Of a DNA stretch of 64,000 nt, positions 21,908 to 32,684 are shown one piece after another. The notes beneath the pieces were generated by a model. That model was not told where the DNA came from. It worked only from the letters and a program-made list of their open reading frames with translations, and did not search any database. The stretch lies in assembly GCA_009193035.1 (NCBI GenBank), contig SWDT01000002.1, forward strand, positions 558,001-622,000, given 5' to 3'. This stretch comes from Halicephalobus mephisto. Its lineage: Eukaryota; Nematoda; Chromadorea; Rhabditida; Panagrolaimidae. Numbering within the stretch: position 1 is the stretch's first letter; each line of letters starts with the position of its first letter. A program made the translations under genes and the position numbers.

Positions 21908-24264
21908 TTAATTAATAAAAACAAGTTCTCCACCCTTGTTCGAAATTACCAGTTCTTCTCCTGTCACGTCAAATGAAGTCACGTTCGGCAGTTCAGTAAA
22001 CCAGGTTCTTTTGATTTTTTCGTAATATTCGTCCAGCAAAAAAATAGGTTTATTTGTATGTTCATCAAACCTGAAAATTATCATATAAAAATTATGTTTT
22101 ATAAAAATTATATTTTTATAAAAAATTAAAAATGAACTTTTTTATGAAATTATTTTTAGATCAATTTCCGGAATTTTTAAAACATAAAAAGTGAAAAAAT
22201 CAATTAGAATAGAATTGCCAGATTTACCATTTTTCTGTTGTCAAAAATCTCGTTCTTTTTAGGCGGGAATTCGAGTATTTTAAAAATATTATAAAAATTC
22301 AAGTTTTAATAAAATAGTAATTTTGGAAGTTTTTAGGACTCTTGAGAAAATTTTAGGATTCTTGTGGAAAAAACAGCATGAGTAGATTTCTGCACCAAAT
22401 TGTCAGATTTACCATTTTTTAACTTTCACTCTCTCTCGCGCGGGAATTCAAAAATTGCAAAACATTGTAAAATTATAAAAATCAGTTTTTTTTAAATTTT
22501 AAACAAAATTTTAGAATTTTCATAAAGTAATAAAGATAAATTTCTGCACCAAATTGTCAGATTTACCATTTTTTAACTTTCACTCTCTCTCGCGCGGGAA
22601 TTCAAAAATTGCAAAACATTGTAAAATTATAAAAATCAAAGTTTTTATTACTTCATGAAAATTCCGAAATTTTGTTTAAAATTTTTTTAATAAAGATAAA
22701 TTTCTGCACCAAATACCAGATTTACCATTTTTTAACTTTCACTTTCTCTCGCGCGGGAATTCAAAAATTGCAAAAATTATTGCACTTTTAAAATTACATT
22801 TGTTATATAAAAAATAAAACTGACCAAATACCCATGAGAGAATTAAAGTCCATTTTGACAAACCCGTCCCTGCAACAAGCGTAGAACACATTATCGCCGT
22901 TCCTGCTGAATTTAACATGATTTATGGAATGGTTCGAAGTTTTTAATCTGCATTTTCGTTCTTTATCCACTTCTGGATTCCTAATATCCGCAAAACGAAT
23001 TATTCCTTCGCTAGTGCCGGCGGCTATGAGGTTTTCATTAAGCATATCGATGGATTTTACGGCGTCCGTGTAGCGGTTGGCCCAGAGGGAAGTCTTCCTC
23101 GAATCCGTCGAGGGATTCATGTTCAAAACTCCAGATTTCATGTTGTTTCTTAGATCGAACAAAATGACTCTTCCATCACAAGTCCCAGAAATCATGACAG
23201 ATTCTGAAAATGAAGACAAGGCCGTGATTCCCGATTCAACTTCCGAAATTTTCCTTTTCGTCGGGAGATTGTCGATCACGTCGATGAAAATTTTTCCTTG
23301 TTCAGTTCCATAATGGATATATCCTTCAAACACCGACACTGCAGATACCGCCGATGGCTGTTTCTCCACAAACGAAGCATCCTTGTGAAGTTTTCCTTCT
23401 TCAACTTTGACAATACTGAGAGATCCATCGCCATGTCCCAGGGCAATTAACCCTCCTCTTGCGTCTCTAAAAATCCGAAAATCAAAAAGTTCATATATGA
23501 ATATAGGAATTAGGAAGGCCACATATGGACATAAAAGTAGGGAAAGCTCATGCGAATATGGAAATCAGAAAATTGATATACACCTAAAAGCAGAAAAACT
23601 TTACACATCAGTTTAAAAATAAGAAAATCCATATAAACTTCGAAAATTAGGAAATTTATATACCTAAAAATTAAACAAGTTAATATATAAATTCGAAAAT
23701 TTAAGAATTCAAATATGAATCTAAAAATTCGGAAAAGTTGATATATGAATCTAAAAACTAAAGAATTTATATATCAACTTAAAAAAATTAAAGAATTTAT
23801 ATATGGATCTAAAAATTCGGAGAAGTTGATATATGAATCTAGAAATTCCGAAATTCATATATAAATTTATGAACCGAAATCAAAACTCACGAAACTGAAG
23901 TGATTTTACTTGCGAAATCTTTGACATCTAGAGTCTTCGTGAAGCTTTGTTTCCCTATTTTCCCAGGGATACTGATTCCGTTTTCGTCGAATTTCACGAG
24001 ATTAATACTTCTAGTGGAGTTTCCTGCTGTCAATATCTGTTTGTAAGAATCCTCGGGCAATGTCCATTTGACGAAATCCACGATATCAGCGACCTGGCCG
24101 AATCTTAATTCTTTGTCTTTTTCCAGAAATCTGGATCCATCTAAGGAAGAAACGGAAACGTCTACTTTCGAACTGGTACTCGTCTGGAACTCCTCAGATC
24201 CGGGTTTGGAGAGAGATCTTCTTGAAGGAAAGCTCGGTAATTTGGGGAAGGAGGAATTGAACAT
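21908..24264 (-). CDS. WD-repeat protein, nucleoporin Nup43-like
   Basis: Exons 24264-23891, 23466-22825 and 22070-21908 (minus) give 392 residues with consistent phases; the second intron uses a GTCAGT donor. The ATG is preceded by ttttaacttttagc, a good trans-splice acceptor, which fixes the start. After a Ser-rich N-terminus, beta-propeller blades are visible: GLIALGHGDGSLSIVKVEEG, GTCDGRVILFDLRNN, IAAGTSEGIIRFADIRNP and a blade ending ACCRDGFVKMDFNS, with W/F-D pairs closing strands. Size, the blade order and a C-terminal strand (TSFDVTGEELVISNKGGELV) resemble Nup43 of the Nup107-160 nuclear pore complex (npp-23 in C. elegans), but WD proteins are hard to name by eye. Treat WD-repeat as certain and Nup43 as likely at best. 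It is divergent from the zinc transporter 285 bases away. Confidence 0.85.
22370..22790. repeat. Intronic tandem repeat, about 170-bp unit, three copies
   Basis: Three copies of 'tttctgcaccaaattgtcag', 'atttaccattttttaacttt' and 'cactctctctcgcgcgggaa' in the second intron of the WD-repeat gene. Related CCCGCGC-containing units occur near 8.9, 9.1 and 27.1-27.5 kb. Confidence 0.85.
23480..23885. repeat. AT-rich intron with TATATGAATCTAAAAATTCGG repeats
   Basis: First intron of the WD-repeat gene. About eight copies of a phrase like 'gttgatatatgaatctaaaa' occur. No other feature. Confidence 0.6.
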
Positions 24265-24549
24265 GCTAAAAGTTAAAATTTAAAGATTGATATATGAATG
24301 CATATCCATTTGGCGTCAGTCACGTTTTCTCCCGCGGAAGGAAAAACTGTCCAACACGGATTAGATATTTCATCCCGTTATCTTCGAGGTTATTTAATCA
24401 AGAACGAAAGTCTTCCGATCAAGTGAACAGCTAACCCAGCAGGCACAGAGTAAGAACAGAAAAAAGATAACGAAGACAGGTCGTTTTTCGCCCCTTGTCT
24501 TGAATCGATCTCTCCCTTCCGTTTTTGCACCTTGTTCGTTCATTAAATT
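24265..24549. promoter_or_regulatory. Divergent promoter region with paired GATA-type sites
   Basis: The 285 bases between the WD-repeat gene (minus) and the zinc transporter (plus) are more complex than surrounding DNA. Two identical 9-mers in opposite orientation, cgttatctt (24376-24384) and aagataacg (24464-24472), match GATA-factor sites. In C. elegans, intestinal GATA factor ELT-2 drives zinc transporters of this class. That they act here is inference. Confidence 0.4.
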
Positions 24550-26990
24550 ATGCCTTCTGATGATGAACGAGAAGCTTTGATCGAAAGCGGAGATATTCAA
24601 AAGTGAGTTTTAATCAATTTTCATATATGAAAAAATTTTTTAGTTCGATTTTATACGGATCAGCAAACAGCAGAAGTAGCGACGATGTTTTCCACTGCCA
24701 CGGACTCAGATCAGAACAAGAAGAAACAAAAAAGAAAGCCAAAACGGTCCTATGGATATCAGTTTTGATTTGTTTAGGATTCATGATCGCCGAAGTCGTC
24801 GGAGGGATCTGGGCCCAATCCCTAGCTATCATCACGGATGCTGCTCATTTACTCACGGACTTAGCTAGTATGATGATATCTTTATTTTCGATATACATTG
24901 CTAGTCGACCGAGGTCACAACGGATGAGTTTCGGATGGCACAGAGCAGGTAAGCAAAAATTTAAACATTTTATAAAAAACTAAACATCTCATATCAAAAT
25001 TTGAGCATTTTATATAAAAATCCAAACACAATACTTTTATAGAAAACTTTAAACAATTTTTATAAAAATTTATGTATTTTTTATATAGGAATTTAAATAT
25101 TTCTTATATATCAAAATTTAAGTAGTTTATATATAAAATTCTAAATATTTTTTATATAAAAGTCGATATAGTTTTTACATAGAAATCTGAATATTTTTAT
25201 AAAAATTTGTGTATTTGTTATATAAGAATTTAAATATTTCTTATATATCAAAATTTAATTAGTTTATATATAAAGTTTTAAATATTTTTTATATAAAAGT
25301 TGATATAGTTTTTATATAGAAATCTGAATGTTTTTGTGTAAGAATTTGTGTATTTTTTATATAGGAATTTAAATATTTTTTATATATAAAAATTTAATTA
25401 GTTTATATATAAAATTCTAAATATTTTTTATATAAAAGTTGATATAGTTTTTACATAGAAATCTAGATATTTTTATGTAAGAATCTGAATATTTTTTATA
25501 TAGGAATTTAAATATTTCTTATATATTAACATTTAAGTAGTTTATATATAAAGTTTTAAATATTTTTTATATAAAAGTCGATATAGTTTTTACATAGAAA
25601 TCTGAATGTTTTTTATATGAATTTTTTCAGAGGTTGTTGGTGCTTTTTTGTCGGTTTTTCTGATTTGGGTAGTTACTGGAGTATTAGTTTTCCTGGCTTT
25701 ACAAAGAATGATAACAAAAGAATACGAAATAAACGCTACAGTGATGGCGATAACAGCAGGAATAGGAGTTTTGGTTAATCTTATGTGAGTTTTTTTAATT
25801 TTAAATTTAAAAAAAAATTGTTTTTATTCAGAATGGGTTTGACGTTGTATCTTGGAGGAGGACATGCTCATCATCATCATCACGGACATGACCATTCTAA
25901 TCATTCTCATGAAGAAGACGAATCTGGGACGAATATAAACGTCCGGGCCGCTTTCATCCACGTCCTGGGAGACTTGATCCAGTCCGTCGGAGTCCTCGTG
26001 GCGGCTTTGCTGATCCTCTACAATGTAAGATTTTTATTAACAGAATTTGGATCTTCTAAAATCCAATAGAAAATTCCAGAAATCAACAAAGTTATAAAAT
26101 TCTAAACATTAAAAAATTTTTGAAAATATTTTTGTTTTTCGAAATTTTAAAAATCTGATGGAATTTTTGAAACCATTTGAGACCGCCATTCTGGAAATTC
26201 GTTTCGAGACTATTTGTGAGGACTTTTATTTTCGATTATTGATAATTTTTGAAATTTTTAAAAATTCCAAAAATTTGTTTCGAGATTATTTGGGGGGATT
26301 TTTACTTTCAATATTTTACAGTATGATTTTTGAAATTTCTAAAAGTTCCAAGAATTCGTTTCGAGACTATTTGGGAAATTTTTACTTTCAATATTTTACA
26401 GTATGATTTTTGAAATTTCTAAGTTCCAAAAATTCGTTTCGAGATTATTTGGGGAAATTTTTACTTTCAATATTTTACAGTATGATTTTTGAAATTTCTA
26501 AGTTCCAAAAATTCGTTTCGAGACTATTTGGGGGGATTTTTATTTTTAGAATAATAATGATTTTTACTTTTTTTTATTTTTTAAAAATAATATTGTATTT
26601 AATTTTCAGAAAAATTGGGCAATTGCGGACCCTATTTGTACTTTGCTTTTTTCGGTGATCGTTTTGTTTACGACTGTCTACATAATCAGGGATGCTCTGG
26701 TTGTTCTTCTGGAAGGTCGTCCGTCAAGTATAGATTTTAGAACAGTTCTGGATTCTCTGGAGCAGATTGAAGGCGTTAGAAAAGTCCATGACCTGAGGAT
26801 ATGGGCTTTGACTATGGATAAAATAGCAATTTCTGTTCATCTTGAAATAGATCCGGGTGTAAGTGATGCTCAAGAAGTCCTAAGAATGACGACGATGATG
26901 TTGAGGACTCAATATGGGGCTCACGAAACGACAATCCAAATTGAAGGGTATCAGCCGGATTCCTGCGCTCATTGCGTTCAACCGAGATGA
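24550..26990 (+). CDS. Cation diffusion facilitator zinc transporter (ZnT2/3/8-like)
   Basis: Exons 24550-24602, 24644-24948, 25631-25784, 25832-26024 and 26610-26990 splice in phase to 361 residues. The protein moves Zn2+ from cytosol into vesicles or out of the cell in exchange for protons. TM1-2: VLWISVLICLGFMIAEVVGG, then the conserved IITDAAHLLTDLASM (zinc-site His and Asp, HxxxD). TM3: FGWHRAEVVGAFLSVFLIWV, the family signature across the exon 2/3 junction. TM4, then a His-rich cytosolic loop (GGHAHHHHHGHDHSNHSHEE), TM5 with HVLGDLIQSVGV (second HxxxD) and TM6. The cytosolic C-terminal domain has KVHDLRIWALT and a Cys pair SCAHC near the end. The closest worm relatives should be cdf-2 or ttm-1; I cannot choose. 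Length is typical. Introns 2 and 4 are tandem-repeat-rich. Confidence 0.95.
24960..25615. repeat. Intronic repeat (zinc transporter intron 2)
   Basis: About four copies of a unit of about 120 bp with 'ttttatataggaatttaaat', 'tagtttatatataaaattct' and 'gatatagtttttacatagaa'. Confidence 0.75.
26170..26560. repeat. Intronic tandem repeat, about 80-bp unit (zinc transporter intron 4)
   Basis: Four to five copies of 'ccaaaaattcgtttcgagac', 'tatttggggaaatttttact' and 'ttcaatattttacagtatga'. Open plus-strand frames at 26158-26658 arise from this array and are not genes. Confidence 0.85.
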
Positions 26991-27045
26991 TTACTGGTGG
27001 AGTAAACTCATGTGATATTTCTGATTTTTATCATTGTGGAATACT

Positions 27046-27051
27046 AATAAA
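27046..27051 (+). terminator. Polyadenylation signal AATAAA of the zinc transporter
   Basis: A canonical AATAAA lies 56 bases after the stop codon at 26990, a normal distance for a nematode 3' UTR. Confidence 0.6.
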
Positions 27052-27059
27052 AATAATTC

Positions 27060-27555
27060 TGAAATTTTTTGAATTTCCCGCCGAAATGAAGACATGCGAA
27101 AAATGATAAATCTGGCAATTTGTTTTTAAACATGTTTTTTACGGTAATTTTAAAAATTAAGAAGTTTATATCGAAATAATATTAAAAATTTTTATAATAA
27201 TTGTTTTGTAAATATTTTTAATTTTTAAAATAATTGTGTAATTTTTAAATTTCCCGCGCAAAGTGAGAAAAAGTTATAAAAGTGGAAAATCTGGCAAAAT
27301 TTGTGTAAAAATCGATTCGCGTTTTTTTTTCAAATTAAAAAAATTTTATGTTGAGGTAATTTTGTAAATACTTTAAATAATTGTGTAATTTCTAAGAATT
27401 TTTGAATTTCCCGCGCAAAGTGAGAAAAAACTATAAAAGTGGAAAAAGTGGCAAATCTGGCAAATTTGTGTAAAAATCGACTCGCATTTTTTTTCAAATT
27501 AAAAAAAATTTTATGTTGAGGTAATTTTGTAAATATTTTTACTTTTTTATAACTA
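27060..27555. repeat. CCCGCGCAAAGTGAGAAAAA repeats between convergent genes
   Basis: Three units of about 170 bp combine 'tttcccgcgcaaagtgagaa', 'aaagtggaaaaagtggcaaa' and 'tgttgaggtaattttgtaaa' between the 3' ends of the zinc transporter and the glycosyltransferase. Confidence 0.7.
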
Positions 27556-27559
27556 AATT

Positions 27560-27565
27560 TTTATT
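27560..27565 (-). terminator. Polyadenylation signal AATAAA of the glycosyltransferase
   Basis: On the minus strand AATAAA lies 12 bases past the stop codon at 27577, a short but plausible 3' UTR. Confidence 0.5.
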
Positions 27566-27576
27566 AAACAACCGAA

Positions 27577-29644
27577 TCATTGAAGTTTCTGTTTTTCCTT
27601 GAAAGCCATAGTACAACAAGACCAATAATAAAGTTTAAAAATACTTTTCAAAATTATATAAGAAAAACAAAAAACGAAAAATCCAAAAGGCAAAAGAAAA
27701 TCCAAATGATAAAATTGAACAATATTAATTTCAGAAGGCGTAAAATCAAAGTCATTTTCGATTGTAAATTTGGTCCATCTAAGAAGCAATTCTGAAGAAT
27801 TGAAAGGTCTGGATTTTATCAAAGATTTCAAATACAAAGCAGATTTTTTATAAGATGAATTTTGAATAATTTCTTCAAGTTCTCTTGTTAGGACATCAGA
27901 ATTAAAAGAATTTTTCGAAATAAATTTTCCAAATCCTCTAAATTCTGCCAATTTTGAATTTCTGGGTTGATCCGCAAAAAGTGGGACACAAAGGACCGGA
28001 ATCCCGGCAAAAATGGATTCTTGAAGTCCATTATATCCACAATGACTCACAAATCCGACAGTTTTTTTATCACATAAAATAGAAATTTGTGGAATCCATT
28101 TTTTCATCAAAACATTATCCGGTACAGTAATTTCTGAATCTTCAAATTTCCAAATAAAATTAATTTTTGGATTTTTTTTAAAAAAATCAATAAATTCCAA
28201 TTTCCATTTTTTTGGAACATATTTTGGGTCTGTTACCGTACCTAATGAAACCACTACAGTAGGATTTGGAGAATTTTCGATAAAATTTTTGAATTCTCCT
28301 TCGACAGGTTCGTCGACGGCCATGCCTAATCCGCCGATGTTGACTATCTTCGACAAAGTCGGTCTGGGATAATCCAAAAATTCAAAATCATTGATAAAAA
28401 TTAATTTTGATTTTCTTATGAGATTTCTTATGTCCGGAAATCCAGATCCAAATTTTTTTTCAAAAAATTTTTGATAATTTCTTTCATAAAAATACGTCAT
28501 AATCTCCATTCCGAGGCCGATTCCGAAGTTGTGCACTCTTTCGAAAAACGTCATTTGACTACTGTAATTTCCCAACAAAGAAGGAACCAAACTAGGCGGA
28601 TTCAGATGACCGTGAATTCTAGTGAGCATCTCAATCGCAGATGACGAAATTGACAAAACAGTTTTCGGAATTTTCGCCAGATGAGCAACAGCATAAGGAC
28701 AAAGATCATAATGATGAAGAAAAACAACGTCGAATTTCTCTTCCTCGATGGATTTTATGAAATCCGTATCCGAGAGCATTTCTAAATTAAAATTATAAAA
28801 ATTTACAAAACTCCAAAATTCTGAAAACTAAAAATTTCCAAATTTTCTAAATTACTGTAGATAATTCTGGAATTTTGTGGAAGATTCTAAAAAATTCAAA
28901 ACTTTCACAAAAACTTCAAAAAGTGGAAATTTCTAAAATTTGGCAAAATCTAAAATTTTTAAAACCAAACATTCTGGAATTTTCTAATTTCTAAAAATTC
29001 GTATTAAAAAACTTTAATTTTTAATTTCAAAATTAGAATTCTGTAATTTTTAGAATCCAGTGAAAACTTTCGAAATTTTCAAAAATCTGACAGAAAATTC
29101 TGAAATTTTTAGAATTATCTTCGAAATTTTTAAAAACTTCCAAAATCCAATGGAAGATTCTAAAATTTTCAAAAATTTTCAAAAATCTCGAATTTTAGAA
29201 ATTTCCAGATTTTCGTGTTGAGACCAAAATTGCTTCAAACTATTACAAAAAATTAAATTTTACAAAACAAAACTCACTATTACAACCAGTTTGGATCATG
29301 GACAAAAAAAGATTCCTCATATCCGCCATATCCTGTTCAAAAAAGGAAAAATCTCGAAAAAACAAACTTTGTTCTTTCTCAAAAAATTCATCAACCTTCT
29401 TCGTTTCATTAAAAAGTTCGATTCTGATCTGCCTCAGGGACTCCGTTCCCGGGGTCCCGAATTCCCTGGTATTCGGATTAATCTCTGGTCGGATAATCAC
29501 TACTTCATGTTCCTTGGCTAATTCCTCAGCTAATCTAAATCCAAAAACGAGTTGACTGTTGGCAAAAGTCGAAACAAAAATCCCAACTTTGCCCGATTCT
29601 CCAATGGAAAAAAAGGCAAAAAATAAAATTAAAAACAGAACCAT
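27577..29644 (-). CDS. UDP-glucuronosyl/glucosyltransferase (GT1 family UGT)
   Basis: Exons 29644-29278 and 28781-27577 (minus) join in phase to 523 residues. The start is chosen at the Met opening a signal peptide (MVLFLILFFAFFSIGESG); an in-frame Met 14 codons upstream (29686) would put a polar stretch before it. The N-terminal acceptor-binding half leads to the UDP-sugar-binding half. The latter has VVVSLGTVTDP, KKWIPQISILCDK and the UGT signature FVSHCGYNGLQESIFAGIPV ending PLFADQPRNS (His, Glu and DQ residues in place). A C-terminal membrane helix (FGFFVFCFSYIILKSIF) with a basic lysine tail is typical of ER UGTs that conjugate lipophilic molecules. Length is normal and no residue is obviously missing. 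The substrate cannot be told. Intron 28782-29277 is AT-rich. Confidence 0.93.
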
Positions 29645-29689
29645 TTTTGTAGAAAAATAAAACTGGCCAGTCAAGTGAGCAGACATTTA

Positions 29690-32050
29690 TCAGTCCCGAA
29701 CGAGATATCTGATGTCTTATAGAGGTCAGTTTAATCAATCCTGTTTTATCAAAACTGATGATCAAAGTTTGAGTTTGAATCCTAGAATTTTCACGTTAAG
29801 ATACAATTTTTGGAGTTTTTATTTTTAAATAAATTTTATTCTTTTAAATTTATTTTATTTTTAAATAAATTTTATTTTTTAAATAAATTTTACTTTTAAG
29901 TAAATTTTACTTTTTTAAATAAATTTTATTTTTTAAATAAATTTTACTTTTAAGTAAATTTTACTTTTTTAAAATAAAATTTATTTAAAAAAATATAATT
30001 CAGTTTTTTTTATTTAAGAAAAATCTATTTTACCAAAATTAATGATCAAAGTTTAAATTCTGGGATTTTCGCGTTAGGACAAAATTTTTAGTTTTTATTT
30101 TATTTTTTTAAAATAAATTTTTAAAAATAAAATTTACGTCCCAAGATATAATTTTTAGATTTTTTATTTTTTAAAATTTTCTTGAAAAATTAATTTTTTT
30201 AATTTTCAAAATTTCTAGAATATATATTGATTTCAATTTTTTAACGACTTGTAAAAAATCCAATTTTTTTTGAGAAAATGTTTTTAAAGGACCCACGAAT
30301 TATGTTTTAGCACGAAAAATTCAACTCTCGACCCCGAATTTTGCTATCAACTTTGATAAAACGGAGGACCAGAGATAAGGACCATAAGACATAGAAATCA
30401 GTTTTCTATAATTACAGTATATCGATTATTTTGAACAAAAAATAGGCAGTAGAGATCCAGAAACTGATCTAGTCCATTCCATATTCAAAAAAATATTTAA
30501 AGTATTTAAATTTCGGACTATTTTCGATCTTTTAAACCGAACTAACATCATACAAAACAATAAATTTAAAAAAAAAAGATCTTTGGAATTTTTAGATTGA
30601 GAGATTCGGAAAATTTGATTCTTCAATTTCACCTTTAAAAAATAAATGACTTTCTGAGATTCTATTCTAAAATAAAACCATTTTGGGTTTTTTTATAAAA
30701 ATCCGAAAAATGGAAAATTTTATATTTTAATAAAAATATAAAAATCACTTTATAATATCCAAGTTTTAATTTTAAATACTTTTTTTATAAAATGTTTTAA
30801 TTTAAAATTTTTTATAAAATATTTTAATTCAGAAATTTCTATAAAATGTTTTAATTTAAAATTTTTTATAAAATATATTTAAATATTTTTTACGAAATTA
30901 ATTCTAATAGTTATTTTTTAGCAATTAAAAGTAAATTTCAACTTTAGTATTATTTTTAGAATAATTTGAAATTTTATTTTTCATATATAGAAAATTATTT
31001 TTTAACATACTAAATTCTGTTTTTAAATATTTTTATTTTATCAATTTTTAAATTTTCTCAAATATTAATTTTAGATCCGTTATTGTTTAATTACTTTTAA
31101 AAAACTAAAAACATTTTAAAATTTAACTTTTTATATAAAATTGTAAAAAAAAATAGTTTATTTCAAAAAATATTATTTTTCCGGAAATAAAATATTTGAA
31201 GATCATGTTTGAATTAAAATTAATTTTTTATTGTAGAATTTTCAAAATTAATGTTAATCGAAAATCAATAATTTTCTAGAAAACTAAAAAAACAAGAAAC
31301 GATTTTTCGTTTTTGATAGTTTTATCTGATCTGAATGAAAAACATTGAAAAACAACCTTACAGTTCAAAAAAAAATTTTTCCATATTTAAATTTGACGAT
31401 TTTATTCTTGATTTCGTAATCAGCTGACAATTGCATTTGAGTAATTATTACTTTTTAAAACAATTAAACAAAATTAAGACTTGAGTTACTTAATAACTAT
31501 CTTGTTAAAGATTTCTGAAATTTTAATAAAAAATGAAATTCCGTATAAAATTCTAGAATTCCCTAGAATATTGGAAGTTTCTAGAATCTTCTGGGGATTT
31601 TTTTTCTGAAATTTCTGTAGAATCTTTTGAAATTTTCATAGATCCTTCTGAAATTTCTGTAGCATCTTCTGGAATTTTCATATCATCTTCTAGAATCTCC
31701 ATAGGACCTTCTAAAATTCCGATAGGATCTTCTGAAGTCTTCTAAAACCTTATGGAAGCCTCTGAAACGTTCTAGAATCTCCTAGAAAAATCAAAACTTT
31801 CGAAATTAAAAATTACGAAATTTCCCAAGACCTAAAACTTCATTTCGAAATTATTTCACAATTAAACATTTTCAATTTCCACACAATAATGCAATTCAAA
31901 CGAAATACTTCCATCAATATCAACAAGATCAAGAAATCGAGTTTTGGGATGGAACATGCTATTGAAAACAAACTCACAATAACTATGTCTCATCCCAGAA
32001 CTAGTCCACTTGACCAACTTCCAAACAATACTAAAAACTAAATCCCATTC
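29690..32050. other. Gene-free AT-rich interval
   Basis: 29800-30160 has short repeats of 'ttttaaataaattttacttt'. 30280-30640 is more complex, but I find no supported exon. 30700-31500 is low-complexity A/T. 31540-31800 has 'cttctgaaatttctgtagaa' repeats. 31860-32050 shows no clear signal. Confidence 0.6.
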
Positions 32051-32059
32051 CAGATAACA

Positions 32060-32560
32060 AAGTTAAAAATCAAATCCTAAATGATTTGGCAAACGGCAAA
32101 AGTCTGAAAGAAACCATTCTCCGGTCGATTTCTCATTCAAACTGCCGGCGGCGCCCTCGATCTTTTTTCCGCGCAGAAAGGAGTGTGTCTGGAGTCTAGA
32201 CGAACAAAGAACCGTTTTCTTTCTGGAGAAGCCGTATTTCGAAAAAATTTCGCCATAAAACTGCCATTTTTCCTTAAACAAAAGCCTAAAATTTCACATT
32301 TCCTTTTTAAAAAATAACCTAAAAAAATTAAAATTTCGTCCAAATTCAACTCTAAAACCAGAGGGGATTTATGGATCTAGGTTTAATGTCGGGGTTAGAT
32401 CCGATCTTCCCCGAAGAAAAAGTGCAAACCAACCTCGATTCTCCAATAGGGCAGTCGGTCAGTTTGTCTCGTGAATCATTCATCCTGGATCCTCCCATAA
32501 TTGAATAATTTCCACCATTTAAAACAGAAACGAACAAAGTTCCATAACATTGAATTCCAT
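32060..32560. other. Unassigned complex patch downstream of the kinase gene
   Basis: GC content rises at 32090-32230 and 32370-32510. The minus strand can be read as an exon-like piece with a donor (GAATCGAG|gttggt) and an acceptor 'ttaaacctag'. The plus strand is open too (LDSPIGQSVSLSRESFILD). It may be alternative 3' sequence of the kinase gene or an untranslated exon. No family is recognised. Confidence 0.3.
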
Positions 32561-32684
32561 ATTTAAAAAATTCAAAATTTTCTATCACTATTATTGACAA
32601 AAAATTTAAAAAAATCATTTGTCAATTTCCCAAGAAAAACTCACCTAAAATTTCATTTAATCTTCTTAACTCATACTCCACTTA

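Noticed and set aside
22803..24283. Plus-strand frames of 69-78 codons opposite the WD-repeat gene
   Set aside because: Shadows of the minus-strand exons; no splice support.
24603..24983. Start of the zinc transporter at the Met at 24603 (MSFNQFSYMKK)
   Set aside because: That frame reads through intron 1; the spliced start at 24550 with donor at 24603 and acceptor at 24643 gives a normal N-terminus.
26158..26658. Two plus-strand frames of about 82 codons
   Set aside because: They fall in the 80-bp tandem array of zinc transporter intron 4 and repeat their own sequence.
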